Origin: Paenibacillus_S vulneris
GTDB taxonomy: Bacteria; Bacillota; Bacilli; Paenibacillales; NBRC-103111
Assembly (NCBI RefSeq): GCF_039543185.1
Contig: NZ_BAABJG010000014.1
Span: 271,303-335,302, forward strand
Direction of reading: 5' to 3'
DNA length: 64,000 nt
This document shows, in pieces, positions 1-8,924 of this stretch. The notes under the pieces are model-generated. The model made no database searches. It was not told where the DNA came from and was given only the letters and a program-made list of their open reading frames with translations. A program made the position numbers and the translations under genes. Each line of letters starts with the position of its first letter. Within the stretch, counting starts at the first letter, position 1.

Positions 1-690
1 CTGCCGAACGCTTTTGCAGTAATCGAGCATCTTGTCGTAAGTCGCCTCCAGTGCGCTTCTAACCTCCTCGTTCGCTGCCCGGGCGAGCAAAATAGACTTC
101 AATCCAATCGCTTCAACGATTTCCTCGAAGATGGCAGTCCCTCCTGAAGTGACGAGCAGGTCGAACAAGCGGCCTACAACCACATTGCCTGCAAGACCGG
201 ACGTATAGTCCGAGCCGCCGCATTCTGCGCCGATGACCAGTTCGCTCAGGTTCATCTCGACGATCACCGTTTCCCGCTCCAGCTGCGTATGCAGCTGTTT
301 AACCGCGTTCTTGCCGTCCTCGATCGTCTTCATCGTGCCGCCGTGCTCCTGGATCAGCATCCATGCAGCCGGCTTGCCTTCCTTCAGCGCGATCTCGGCC
401 AAGCTCTTAGCCTGCAAATATTCGCAGCCAAGTCCGACGGTCAACACTGCGCCTACGTTCGGATGCCGGATCAGCGCAATCATCATCCTTAGCGCGTACT
501 CGTTGTCCGTACAGCCGGCGAAGCCTACGACATCGACGTCGATGTCGGAATGCTTGAAGTGGCTGCCGATCTCCTTGGCGACGAAGGAAGAGCATTCCAC
601 CGTATACATCACCAGCACTTTATTTCGAATCCCTTTGGAGCCGTTTTTGCGAAGATAGCCCTTCCAGGAAGGAAACGAATCTTCTGCCAC
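1..690 (-). CDS. UxaA-family dehydratase large domain (partial, cut by window edge)
   Basis: The visible 230 residues are the N-terminal part of an altronate/galactarate dehydratase-like catalytic domain (UxaA family), a metal-dependent sugar-acid dehydratase of the cytosol. Family features seen are the opening GYLRKNGSKGIRNKVLV, a VGLGCE segment, a QEHGG segment and GGSDYTSGLAGN, the usual site-forming glycine-rich motif. I start it at a GTG at 690 because AGGTGG lies about 5 bases upstream and the homology begins there. The small SAF domain is encoded separately just upstream, so the enzyme is split into two subunits, as in sulfolactate lyase SuyA/SuyB or split UxaA. The C-terminal half lies outside the window. 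Substrate (altronate, galactarate, sulfolactate or another acid) cannot be told. Confidence 0.85.
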   Translation of the reverse strand, partial: MAEDSFPSWKGYLRKNGSKGIRNKVLVMYTVECSSFVAKEIGSHFKHSDIDVDVVGFAGCTDNEYALRMMIALIRHPNVGAVLTVGLGCEYLQAKSLAEIALKEGKPAAWMLIQEHGGTMKTIEDGKNAVKQLHTQLERETVIVEMNLSELVIGAECGGSDYTSGLAGNVVVGRLFDLLVTSGGTAIFEEIVEAIGLKSILLARAANEEVRSALEATYDKMLDYCKSVRQ

Positions 691-737
691 CGTGACCACC
701 TCATTCCACAACATTTAACACACGGGATAAGAATTGC

Positions 738-1079
738 CTAGCGATACTCCATATCCGTAGGTGCTCCTGACTCGATATCAAGAGTAGAGGAGCGCGTATC
801 GTGGAAGCTTTTGCAATTATGCAGATGCACCCATTCTCCGGCCTGAATATCGCGAGTGGCGAGCCCAATGGCAACCCCATATTTTATGACCGCTTCGCCT
901 TCGCCAATATGGCGCCGCGCCAGCTTATGTCCTTGCTTGACCGGCTCCCCGGCGAATCCGATGGCGGTTCCCCCGGGTCCGTAAACGGCTATCTCCCCTG
1001 GCTCCAGATCGGATAAAGCGACGCTTACGTTATCGTCCGGATGGATATGAAAGCTGGCTTGACGGAACTTGTCGCTCAT
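738..1079 (-). CDS. SAF-domain small subunit of UxaA-type dehydratase
   Basis: This 113-residue protein is a lone SAF domain, the small N-terminal module of UxaA-family sugar-acid dehydratases. Signatures are HPDDNVSVAL near the start (residues 13-22), then GHKLARRHIGEGEAVIKYG and IGLATRDIQAGEWVHLHN, matching the family order. It lies 47 bases upstream of the large-domain gene and 23 bases downstream of the RraA-like gene, all on the same strand, so the three probably form one operon. GAGGGATAGCAGG precedes the ATG at 1079. It should bind the large subunit to complete the active site. SuyA-type sulfolactate lyase small subunits have the same fold, so the substrate stays open. Confidence 0.85.
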   Translation of the reverse strand: MSDKFRQASFHIHPDDNVSVALSDLEPGEIAVYGPGGTAIGFAGEPVKQGHKLARRHIGEGEAVIKYGVAIGLATRDIQAGEWVHLHNCKSFHDTRSSTLDIESGAPTDMEYR

Positions 1080-1102
1080 CCTGCTATCCCTCGCTTTCCG
1101 GA

Positions 1103-1768
1103 TTATAAAATTCCGTATTTGGCAAATGCTGCTGTACTGGACAATCCCGCCTCGATTTCCTTGCGCACCAGCTTCTCTCCTCTCGCCTTCTCAAGAGACC
1201 GTTCGATCACCTCGGCCTCCAGCTCCGCCGGAATGACGACGACGCCATCGAGATCGGCAAAGATAAGATCACCGGGCTGGATCCAGACCCCGCTGATTTC
1301 GATAGGGCAGCGGTAATCGACAACCTTGGTGCGTACCGAGGAATCCTGAGCGAATCGTCCCCGCGAGAATACGGGCCAGTTCTGCTCCAGCACCTTGGGC
1401 GTGTCCCGGTGATAGCCGTTCACGATGGCTCCCGCCGCACCGCGGGTCTTGGCCGTTGCGGTCAGTATCTCTCCCCAATACGCGCAGCGCATGTCCCCGC
1501 CGCTCGCAATATACACATCTCCCGGCTCCAGCTGATCCAGCGCATCGGTCAATAACCCGAAGGGCTTCTCCTGCCTGCCGTACACGTCAATCATGACGGC
1601 CGGCATGGCGCGTCCCGCCAACACCATATGCTCTTTCATCGGCTGAATTGCCGGAACAAGAATTTGATGATATTTGCCTAAATCATCCAAAATATCTCCG
1701 ATAACCGGTGTGTACAGGTCCCGTTTCATCAATTCGAATAATTCTAGGTCGTTCTTCGCTATGCTCAT
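1103..1768 (-). CDS. RraA-family protein (possible HMG/CHA-type aldolase)
   Basis: This is a 221-residue RraA-fold protein. Members are often 4-hydroxy-4-methyl-2-oxoglutarate or 4-carboxy-4-hydroxy-2-oxoadipate aldolases, or oxaloacetate decarboxylases; the old label is 'dimethylmenaquinone methyltransferase-like'. Seen are GGDMRCAYWGEI, the NGYHRDT segment at the usual Arg-Asp metal site, and DLIFADLDGVVVIP near the C-terminus. I prefer the ATG at 1768 to the TTG at 1774, because GGAGG sits 8-9 bases before the ATG but only about 3 before the TTG. It is the first gene of the likely operon with the split dehydratase, which suggests dehydration of an acid sugar followed by aldol cleavage. The AraC regulator transcribed divergently is the likely controller. 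The exact reaction is inference. Confidence 0.8.
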   Translation of the reverse strand: MSIAKNDLELFELMKRDLYTPVIGDILDDLGKYHQILVPAIQPMKEHMVLAGRAMPAVMIDVYGRQEKPFGLLTDALDQLEPGDVYIASGGDMRCAYWGEILTATAKTRGAAGAIVNGYHRDTPKVLEQNWPVFSRGRFAQDSSVRTKVVDYRCPIEISGVWIQPGDLIFADLDGVVVIPAELEAEVIERSLEKARGEKLVRKEIEAGLSSTAAFAKYGIL

Positions 1769-1857
1769 TTGCAAGATCCTCCGCGGAGATTCATAGTGGT
1801 GCTTTTATTTTTATTATATGGGTGGTACGATGGGATTACATCGCCAATAATCAACTG

Positions 1858-1874
1858 AAAATATATAAAAATTG
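1858..1874 (+). repeat. 17-bp direct repeat flanking the AraC gene
   Basis: The 17 bases AAATATATAAAAATTGA occur here, just before the AraC gene, and again exactly at 2927-2943 beyond its terminator. The first copy overlaps the leader and ribosome site of the AraC gene. The copies could be duplicated promoter DNA or a trace of recombination. Confidence 0.5.
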
Positions 1875-1885
1875 AGGTAGTATTT

Positions 1886-2767
1886 ATGAGCTCCATGAAC
1901 AATATTATCAATGACATTATCAGCCCGAGCTCTGTCCATCTCCTGCATCTGCCGGATCCTCAGAGCCAGCGGCTTCCTTTTCGCATCGTCGCTTGCGGGC
2001 ATTATCACTGCCTGCCGGGGTACAGGGTCCAAAGGCAGGGGCTCAACTACCGGATTCTGATTTTGACGCTGGCAGGCCGAGGTACAGTGACGTTCCGCGG
2101 ACAAAAGTTCCAGGTGACGGAAGGCCATGCTTTTTTGCTCGATTGCAATGAACCTCATATTTATGAATGTGTCGGGGATAGCTGGGAGATCAAATGGGTC
2201 CGGTTTGAGGAATCGGCAGGAATTCACTACGAAGCGCTCATCAATGAGGGCAAGTTTCAGACGATTGCATTACAAAAGCCCGGTTCCGTTGAGGCCCATA
2301 TGGATACGGTGCTGAAGCAGGTCAACCGCAATGCGCCTACGGCTGACCTTAAGATGGCCGAAGCGCTGTGCGGAGCGCTGACCGCTCTGAGCGAGGAGAA
2401 ATATACTCACGATACCCTGAAGCTGTCCAGCACTTCGGCCAAAGCGATCGCCGAAACGATAACGTATATGGACCTTCATTATAACGAGGATGTATCGGTT
2501 CATGACATGGCCGCAAGGAATCATCTGACCACCTACGCCTTCATCCGGACCTTCAAGCGCCAGACGGGACTCACTCCGTATGAATATTTGCTGAAATTGA
2601 GGATTGCGAAGGCACGCATGCTGCTTGTGCAGACGGATGAACCTGTTCATGAAATATCCGAGCAGGTCGGGTTTAACAACGTCAACAATTTTATTCGCAA
2701 ATTCAAGCTGCTCACGAAAACGACGCCGCTGAAATACCGGCAGCAAAATGCGGATTTATTTTATTGA
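1886..2767 (+). CDS. AraC-family regulator with cupin-like sensor domain
   Basis: This is a 293-residue cytoplasmic transcription factor. Residues from about 15 to 150 form an AraC-type cupin ligand domain, with strand-rich sequence such as LTLAGRGTVTFRG and a following acidic His-containing segment (DCNEPHIYECV). Residues from about 190 to 290 hold the two helix-turn-helix units of the AraC domain, including VSVHDMAARNHLTTYAFIRTF and the second-HTH segment VHEISEQVGFNNVNNFIRKF. GAGG lies 9-10 bases before the ATG at 1886. It is divergent from the RraA/SAF/UxaA operon, so it is the natural candidate to activate that operon on binding an acid sugar. An intrinsic terminator follows at 2791. Confidence 0.9.
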   Translation: MSSMNNIINDIISPSSVHLLHLPDPQSQRLPFRIVACGHYHCLPGYRVQRQGLNYRILILTLAGRGTVTFRGQKFQVTEGHAFLLDCNEPHIYECVGDSWEIKWVRFEESAGIHYEALINEGKFQTIALQKPGSVEAHMDTVLKQVNRNAPTADLKMAEALCGALTALSEEKYTHDTLKLSSTSAKAIAETITYMDLHYNEDVSVHDMAARNHLTTYAFIRTFKRQTGLTPYEYLLKLRIAKARMLLVQTDEPVHEISEQVGFNNVNNFIRKFKLLTKTTPLKYRQQNADLFY

Positions 2768-2790
2768 ACTGCATAGTCAGGAAGTAAAAC

Positions 2791-2817
2791 GGGCTTCGCC
2801 GTGTTATGGCGAAGCCC
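2791..2817 (+). terminator. Intrinsic terminator after AraC gene
   Basis: GGGCTTCGCC and GGCGAAGCCC form a near-perfect stem around a short loop 24 bases after the stop of the AraC gene. The T-tract is weak (ATTTAGG), so efficiency is uncertain. Confidence 0.6.
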
Positions 2818-2973
2818 ATTTAGGTTGACGCGGTATTACAGCTCGAGTACGGCCTAAGATGCAGAAGGAATGATATGCTGCCGTCTTTTTACCGGAGAGG
2901 ATATGTCCTTTCATCGTCAAGCCAGTAAATATATAAAAATTGATGAAGGCTACCTTATAAAGGGGTTCTTCTG

Positions 2974-4050
2974 CTATGATACCGCTTCGTTATGATGTCC
3001 TCTATGAAGCGGCTTCCTGCCATAGGTCATAAACCGCCATACTTTCTCCAACGGTCCCATCGGAAAAAATTGAAACCAAACCATGCTATACAAGATTTGA
3101 ATCGTAAACGTTAGTACCGAAATGATAACAATATGAACGGGAGATACCGTCTCTAGATTCATGAGAGAGATGATCGCTAATCCTATAAAGCTTTGAGCCC
3201 AATAATTCGTCAATGCCATTTGACCCACACGGGCAATAGGCCGAAAATATTTCGCGATCCTATCATGCTGTAACAGCTGAAATAAGCTCGCTAAGTAAAA
3301 GTACGCTGCCGGTATGGCGCCTAAAGCTATGATATTGTCCATATGCGGGTCATGCCCTTGTGACGCGTACCATGTCCAGATGGAGATTCCGATAAAGCAT
3401 GGCAGTGAGACCAGCCGGACGGTTCGCATTTGCTTTGAGAAATCTTTTGGACGGCTAATCCATCCTGCTTTTGCTGCCAGAAAGCCTGATAGAAACATTA
3501 TGAAAATGGCTGCGGCATCATTCCCGGCAAATGCAGTCACTTGCGAGAATCCTCTTATTTCGGGCGAAAAAATGTCTAGCAAGAGGGAAATGATATGAAT
3601 AAAGATTAACGCGCCAAGCCATCTGGCTGTAGTTGAAGCTTTGACCCGATAAAATGGGATCAGAAGAAAGCCGATAACGGCATAAACAGCAAGGATAGAG
3701 CCCCAAAAAAACAAAAAATGAATGATGCCAAGAAGCAAGAGTGCCAGCAGACGTCTGGCAAAACGCAAACGAGGCTTATCCCCGCGGCTTTCGGCACGGG
3801 AAGCGAAAATATAAAAGCCTGCGCCGAATAAAAAAGAAAACATGGAAAAAAACTTTTTTTCTACAAAAATATCAATCAGGGAACTAATTATACCATTAAG
3901 ACCGGTATAATCAGGCATTGGGGCCCCTTCAACTATAACTTTATATGCCCCGGCGTTGATAAACAAAATGCCAAACAAAGCCAGACCGCGGATCATATCT
4001 AAGGCGGCGATCCTTTCTTGTTGAGTGATGGATGGATTCACAGTGTTCAC
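2974..4050 (-). CDS. DUF418 (YeiB-like) membrane protein
   Basis: This is a 358-residue multi-pass membrane protein. It opens with ERIAALDMIRGLALFGILFIN, the hallmark of the DUF418/YeiB group related to acyltransferase-3-like membrane proteins, and carries about ten hydrophobic segments to the C-terminus. The C-terminal DUF418 part holds LTNYWAQS and a terminal WFQFFPMGPLEKVWR, typical of the family. The start is a GTG at 4050 preceded by AAGGGAG at good spacing. The function of the family is unknown; a transport or cell-envelope role is usually assumed. It has no close neighbour on its strand, so it is probably a single-gene unit. Confidence 0.85.
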   Translation of the reverse strand: MNTVNPSITQQERIAALDMIRGLALFGILFINAGAYKVIVEGAPMPDYTGLNGIISSLIDIFVEKKFFSMFSFLFGAGFYIFASRAESRGDKPRLRFARRLLALLLLGIIHFLFFWGSILAVYAVIGFLLIPFYRVKASTTARWLGALIFIHIISLLLDIFSPEIRGFSQVTAFAGNDAAAIFIMFLSGFLAAKAGWISRPKDFSKQMRTVRLVSLPCFIGISIWTWYASQGHDPHMDNIIALGAIPAAYFYLASLFQLLQHDRIAKYFRPIARVGQMALTNYWAQSFIGLAIISLMNLETVSPVHIVIISVLTFTIQILYSMVWFQFFPMGPLEKVWRFMTYGRKPLHRGHHNEAVS

Positions 4051-4168
4051 AGGTAACTACTCCCTTATTTCAATCTCCTGTGTAGTATATCCGCTCAACC
4101 TTTCACCATGTTAATCTAATGCTTACATGAACCTTAAAAGTTTTTCCGCTGTCTCGAAAGATCCCATG

Positions 4169-6565
4169 CTATTGATATACGAACCCCGAAGATGAAGCTT
4201 CAGCATTTGGCGAAGACATATAGAGCGGCAGCATGATTTCTACAACCGTCCCCTCACTGCTGCTTCCTATATTCATCGTACCCCCGTGGGCTTCTACGAT
4301 TCGGTGGGAGATCATTAGTCCCAGTCCTGTACCCTTTTCCTTGGTCGTAAAAAACGGCTCGCCTACCTTTTGTATAATCTCGGACGAGATACCGTGACCT
4401 TCATCCTTGACCTGCACACGCAGTGCATTTGCATTGCCCAAGGCAACGTCTACGTACACATTACCGCCCTTAGGCATAGCCTCAATCGCATTTTTCAGCA
4501 GATTTACAAAAAGCTGCTTTAACTGATTTTCCTCGCATAAGATGGGAGGAAGTTCCGACTCGAATCGGGTTATGATCTGCACTCCTGTAAGAATCGCCTG
4601 AGTCTCCAGAATAGATACAACGCTGGTGATAATGTGCGCAATATCTTTGAGACTGAAATGGCTTAGGTGTGGTTTGGCAAGCGACATAAACTCGGTAACG
4701 ATAAAGTTAATCCGGTCCAATTCACTTTCCATAATGTCAATATAAGGAATGTTTTTCTCCTGATACCTTGTCTTCAACAGCTGCGTGAAGCCCTTCAAGC
4801 AAGTCAGGGGATTTCTGATTTCATGAGCGACGCCGGCTGCAAGCTGACCGATCACGGACAGCTTCTCGGATCTCCTCAACAGCTCCTCCGCGCCCTTTCT
4901 TTCGCTGATATCCCTTATGGAGCCTATCAGACGAACTCTCTGCTCCTCCAATTCCCGGATGATTTGCCCGTTGCACTCCACCCATAAGTAATTGCCGTCG
5001 GGCTGCTTTATCCGGTATTCCAACCGAATCGGCTGTTCCATCTGAGCTTGGTCGAACAATGCGGCTTGTACAGCCGCTCTATCCTCCGGGTGAACGAGGG
5101 ACAGTAAATCCGCATCGGTCACCGGCGGACGTTGAAAAAATTCATTTACGCGTTCGGACCATAAGAACCGCTTTTCCTCTACGGACCATTCGAAGATAGC
5201 GTCCATGGCTGCCTTGGAGACGGCCTCCAGCATATGGTTCGTTTTGCGAAGCTGAGCGAGAAGGTCTTCTTTTTCCCATGCGGTTGCCAGTCGGTGCATC
5301 GAATAGGTGATCGTATCGCTTTTGAAATAAGACCAGCTTTCATCAATCGGATGGAGCATAGCCATAACTCCCCAATCCCGTTCATTAGGAATTACCGGAT
5401 GGATCGATATGATATTACCGGGATCATCGAGCAATTCCTTAGGTATGCAATGAAGCGGAGGAAATTCCATTGGAGAGCACACAATTTCATCTGTCGGAAC
5501 AGCTATATCGTCCTTCGTATAATAGTGCTTAACATACATTCTTCCGCGCTCCGAAGGCTCATTGAACCACTGGCCGTAGCATCCCCATATGCATTGTAAA
5601 GAGTGCATCCATGACAAGTTGTTCAGCTTCGTAGCATCCCGATAAGATAAGTAATGGATAGTCCGGTTGGCGGACATGCTTTGGTTCAATAGCTGATAGG
5701 AGTGAAACAGCTTTCCTTGATTTCCGAGCCCGTTCGCATTCTCATGACTGCAGCCGCACGATCCTCTCGGGAGAAGGGTCATCTGCATACGGATATGCTC
5801 TGTCTGCATCAATCCCGTTACCATCCCCTCTTCCAGCAGATCCATAGAGTGTTTCGCCGTATCCGCCAGCGGCGGCTTGACGGTAGAAACGGCAGGGTCC
5901 GTATGCTCCGCCAAGGGATTATAGTCATATCCCATCACCGCAATATCCTCGGGGATTCGGTAGCCTTCCTTTTTGAGCCTATCGATTATAGCTATAGCCG
6001 TTATATCATTATTGGAAACGACAGCCGTACAATCAAGCTCTCCATTTACAATCATATCGGCCACATGGTACCCTCCCGATTGAGCATCGTTTCCAATGAC
6101 GACCAGCAGGTTGGGATCCAACGGAATTCCGAGCCGTTCGGAAGCGTTTACATAGCCTGAGTATCGTTTTTTGGTGGACAGGTTCATCATATTGCCGACA
6201 AAAGCGATCCGACGATGCCCATGCTGAAACAGATGCTCTACGGCAAGCTCCATCCCTTCCTCATTGGCAAAATGGATGCTGGGATAATGCACGGAATGGT
6301 GATTGATTCCTACAATCGGCCGGTTCAGCCGTTTAAGCTCATTGACAATGTTCTCGTTCAAGCTGTAATCGAAAACAATCCATGCGGCCGCATGTACAGT
6401 AGCCAACGGGATGGAGTAATCACTATTCGTTTTTGGAGTTTTCATTACGAGAAGTCTATACCCGCGTTCGATGACGATCCGATTTAGTTCGTATAAAAAT
6501 CCTCCGTATAAGCTTCCATCCAAATAAGGGGTAATCACCCCGATAAAACGGCTTAAGCTCATCAT
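4169..6565 (-). CDS. Cytoplasmic histidine kinase with LacI-type ligand domain and PAS
   Basis: This 798-residue protein has four parts. Residues 5-270 resemble the LacI/GalR periplasmic-binding-protein fold (IGVITPYLDG, HLFQHGHRRIAFVGN, VVSNNDITAIAIIDRLKKEG, VMGYDYNPLAEHTDPAVSTV), ending in PRGSCGC. Residues 290-430 form an unassigned, GAF-sized region. Residues 445-558 are a PAS domain (VHPEDRAAVQ, YRIKQPDGNYLWVE). Residues 568-780 are the kinase: HisKA with phospho-acceptor His581 in VAHEIRNP, N-box NLLKNAIEAM, and GTGLGLMISHRIVEAHGG. There is no helix-turn-helix, signal peptide or membrane segment, so it should sense a cytosolic ligand, perhaps a sugar. AAGGGAG precedes the ATG. No response regulator is adjacent; the kinase part resembles KinA-type phosphorelay kinases. 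The PL6 lyase gene lies next upstream. Confidence 0.85.
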   Translation of the reverse strand: MMSLSRFIGVITPYLDGSLYGGFLYELNRIVIERGYRLLVMKTPKTNSDYSIPLATVHAAAWIVFDYSLNENIVNELKRLNRPIVGINHHSVHYPSIHFANEEGMELAVEHLFQHGHRRIAFVGNMMNLSTKKRYSGYVNASERLGIPLDPNLLVVIGNDAQSGGYHVADMIVNGELDCTAVVSNNDITAIAIIDRLKKEGYRIPEDIAVMGYDYNPLAEHTDPAVSTVKPPLADTAKHSMDLLEEGMVTGLMQTEHIRMQMTLLPRGSCGCSHENANGLGNQGKLFHSYQLLNQSMSANRTIHYLSYRDATKLNNLSWMHSLQCIWGCYGQWFNEPSERGRMYVKHYYTKDDIAVPTDEIVCSPMEFPPLHCIPKELLDDPGNIISIHPVIPNERDWGVMAMLHPIDESWSYFKSDTITYSMHRLATAWEKEDLLAQLRKTNHMLEAVSKAAMDAIFEWSVEEKRFLWSERVNEFFQRPPVTDADLLSLVHPEDRAAVQAALFDQAQMEQPIRLEYRIKQPDGNYLWVECNGQIIRELEEQRVRLIGSIRDISERKGAEELLRRSEKLSVIGQLAAGVAHEIRNPLTCLKGFTQLLKTRYQEKNIPYIDIMESELDRINFIVTEFMSLAKPHLSHFSLKDIAHIITSVVSILETQAILTGVQIITRFESELPPILCEENQLKQLFVNLLKNAIEAMPKGGNVYVDVALGNANALRVQVKDEGHGISSEIIQKVGEPFFTTKEKGTGLGLMISHRIVEAHGGTMNIGSSSEGTVVEIMLPLYMSSPNAEASSSGFVYQ

Positions 6566-6782
6566 GCATTCTCCCTTACCAGATAAATTACGCTAATCTT
6601 TACCATATCGTATTGCGAGCCCTGTTCTTATGTAAAAGCCTGATGTATCGGAGGAAGCGATTCCCAGTATATAACAATATATATGATGCAAGAGGCCCTC
6701 GTTGTCAAGACGATTTTGTGAAAAGGGGATGGTTAGGGTCTATTTGTCACCAAATGAATTGGCAAAGCCGTAAAAAAATAAT

Positions 6783-6825
6783 AAAGCTGTCTCATCCATC
6801 TACTGATGAACAATGAGACAGCTTT
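6783..6825 (-). terminator. Intrinsic terminator after PL6 gene
   Basis: AAAGCTGTCTCA and TGAGACAGCTTT form a perfect 12-bp stem. On the minus strand it is followed by a T-rich tract (TTTATTATTTTTTT), 20 bases beyond the lyase stop codon. Confidence 0.85.
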
Positions 6826-6845
6826 ACCTATTTACTTCATTCTTA

Positions 6846-8708
6846 TTAAGGTGCTGCAGGCCCTACGTCTGCCGTGGTTAATGGCTTTCTTACAACGCTC
6901 GAGGTCGAATATTCGTCCGCCCCGATATCGTTGACCGACCGCGTCTGCCCATCCATATCGTCGGTAACGTAAGGATAGGAGCCGACGGCCGCATTGATGG
7001 CGGGACTTGCGGATGTCAGCTTTTGCAGACCTCCTGATACGGCGAGCAGAGGATCGATATTTTTGATTTCGGATGACGTTCTGGACACATTATCCAACGA
7101 AGCGCCATAACCGATATTGCCTTCGAATACCGTGTTCGAGGTTTTGGCTTCATTATAAAGCGGGCCTGCCGAACCCTTAGCTATATTGTTGGCAATTCGG
7201 CTGTCCACAGGGGCGTACGTATAGCTTAAACCGACGGCAATGCTGCTGGCTTTGCTATCCACGACAGTGTTATTGGTTACTTGGACGCGATACGCTCTCC
7301 AGTGCTTGGTTAAATCCGTGCTCGTATAATTGTCGCCGTTCGGTCCCGCATCGAAATCTCCGCCGTCGATATTGATGGCTGCTTGAGTCAGCTTCTCGAA
7401 ATAGTTGTTATAGATTTTGTGATCATTGCCATATATTCGAAAACCGCCTACTCCCGCCTTAACCCCATCGCCGAAGAAAAAGTTCCCGTAGAAGCTGTCA
7501 TTATGCCCATGCCTTGCGGTAACCTGAGCTTTGTTATTACGGAATGTATTATAACGTACCGTGTTGTTTTTGCTCTTCACCGAGATGACTTCCGGATCGC
7601 TGTCCAGGCTGACGAATAAATTGTATTGAATCGTATTGAACCCGTCCGACATGGACAAGCCGGATAAGCCTACGCGGATTGTTTCGCCGCCATTCTCCGT
7701 CTGCGGGTCCGCATCATGGAAATAGTTGTACTCAATCGTGTTGTATTGGGCTACCTGACCGTTCACTCCGTCGATTGAAATCATTTGGCCGAGATCATGT
7801 CTTGGACCGAATTCATTATGATCGATACGGTTATTATTGCTGCCCGAACCGTTCAGCACGATCCACTTGGTTGCCGAGGTATTGTCGGCAAGAGCCAGCT
7901 TATTGCGCGTGATACGGACATTACTGGAAGCGGACAACGAAATGGCGGTTCCCGAATTGGTAAACTTCATTCCTTCTATCGTCATGTAGGACGAACCGCT
8001 TAGCTTGAAGCCTCCAGTGCCAGCGATAACGGCCTGCCCTTGGTTCGCCGCTTTGATTACAATAGGGCTTGATGCGGTCCCATTCTTACTGCTGATTGAA
8101 AAAGGACCCGTGTAAGTTCCGTTGGCCAGTACAATCGTGGTCCCTGCTTTTGCAGCGGTAATGGCCGCGTTCAGTTCAGCTGCATTCGTAACATTCACTA
8201 CAGTCCCGCTGCCTGCGGAAGAGGAATCCCCGTAAATCTCTACCTCCGTGTAGCTGTTCCAGGCATTCAGGGAGTTCCCGTGACCGACGATGCGCACATA
8301 ACGAACCGGATCGACATCGGGGAAATCAAACGTCTGCAAGCCGTCGGCCAACGCACTCGTAACATTGGCTTTAACGGTTGTAAAGCTTGAATTGTTTGTA
8401 GACGTTTGGATATCAAACGTGGAAGTCCGCGTGCTGCCATTCAAAAATGCAATTTTGATATAAGCTGCTTTTTTGTTGGAGCCCAAGTCAAATTGAATCC
8501 ATTGGCCATCACCGCTTGCCGACCAGCGTGTGTTCAAATCCCCGTCAACCGTATTCCCCGGGACATTGCCGTCATCTGCGCTAGCGCTTACTGCCGAAGC
8601 GGGGATGCTGAATTTGGCGTCCGCCGCCATCCCCGTCACAGGAATCATAGTTATAAGGAGACCCATAATCAGAAACACAGCAGCCCAACTTCTTTTTGCA
8701 AGCTTCAT
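6846..8708 (-). CDS. Secreted polysaccharide lyase family 6 with F5/8-type binding domain
   Basis: This 620-residue exported enzyme should cleave uronic-acid polysaccharide (alginate or chondroitin/dermatan type) by beta-elimination. A signal peptide covers residues 1-29, ending near GMAAD. Residues 33-160 form a discoidin/CBM32-like domain (DGDLNTRWSASGDGQWIQFDLG, shown in part). Residues 168-600 form a right-handed beta-helix of the PL6 kind. The expected catalytic pair is Lys378 (in ISVKS) and Arg399 (in VTARHGHND), 21 residues apart as in chondroitinase B; Glu373 and Asp371 sit where calcium ligands lie in that enzyme. Alginate is the commonest PL6 substrate, but specificity is not proven. 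It is the only PL6 gene here and has no linked importer. Confidence 0.85.
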   Translation of the reverse strand: MKLAKRSWAAVFLIMGLLITMIPVTGMAADAKFSIPASAVSASADDGNVPGNTVDGDLNTRWSASGDGQWIQFDLGSNKKAAYIKIAFLNGSTRTSTFDIQTSTNNSSFTTVKANVTSALADGLQTFDFPDVDPVRYVRIVGHGNSLNAWNSYTEVEIYGDSSSAGSGTVVNVTNAAELNAAITAAKAGTTIVLANGTYTGPFSISSKNGTASSPIVIKAANQGQAVIAGTGGFKLSGSSYMTIEGMKFTNSGTAISLSASSNVRITRNKLALADNTSATKWIVLNGSGSNNNRIDHNEFGPRHDLGQMISIDGVNGQVAQYNTIEYNYFHDADPQTENGGETIRVGLSGLSMSDGFNTIQYNLFVSLDSDPEVISVKSKNNTVRYNTFRNNKAQVTARHGHNDSFYGNFFFGDGVKAGVGGFRIYGNDHKIYNNYFEKLTQAAINIDGGDFDAGPNGDNYTSTDLTKHWRAYRVQVTNNTVVDSKASSIAVGLSYTYAPVDSRIANNIAKGSAGPLYNEAKTSNTVFEGNIGYGASLDNVSRTSSEIKNIDPLLAVSGGLQKLTSASPAINAAVGSYPYVTDDMDGQTRSVNDIGADEYSTSSVVRKPLTTADVGPAAP

Positions 8709-8887
8709 AAACTCACCGTCCTTTGTTCATTTCAATTCTAAAACAGGTTCATATGTTTGGTAACGCTTCATCACCTCCGTCGGACTCAATGTATCACAAA
8801 GGGAAACGGGAAAATATAGTTAAAACTCACATGATTTGGTCCTATGCTCAGGTTTTATAAGTGTTCTGCGAGTATGGAAGATGTCAA

Positions 8888-8914
8888 AAACACCCCGGTC
8901 ATCCCGAGGTGTTT
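8888..8914 (-). terminator. Terminator of the SWIM-to-VWA operon
   Basis: On the minus strand AAACACCTCGG pairs with CCGGGGTGTTT around a short loop and is followed by TTTTT. It lies 11 bases past the VWA stop codon and closes the five-gene operon. Confidence 0.8.
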
Positions 8915-8924
8915 ATCATGAATC

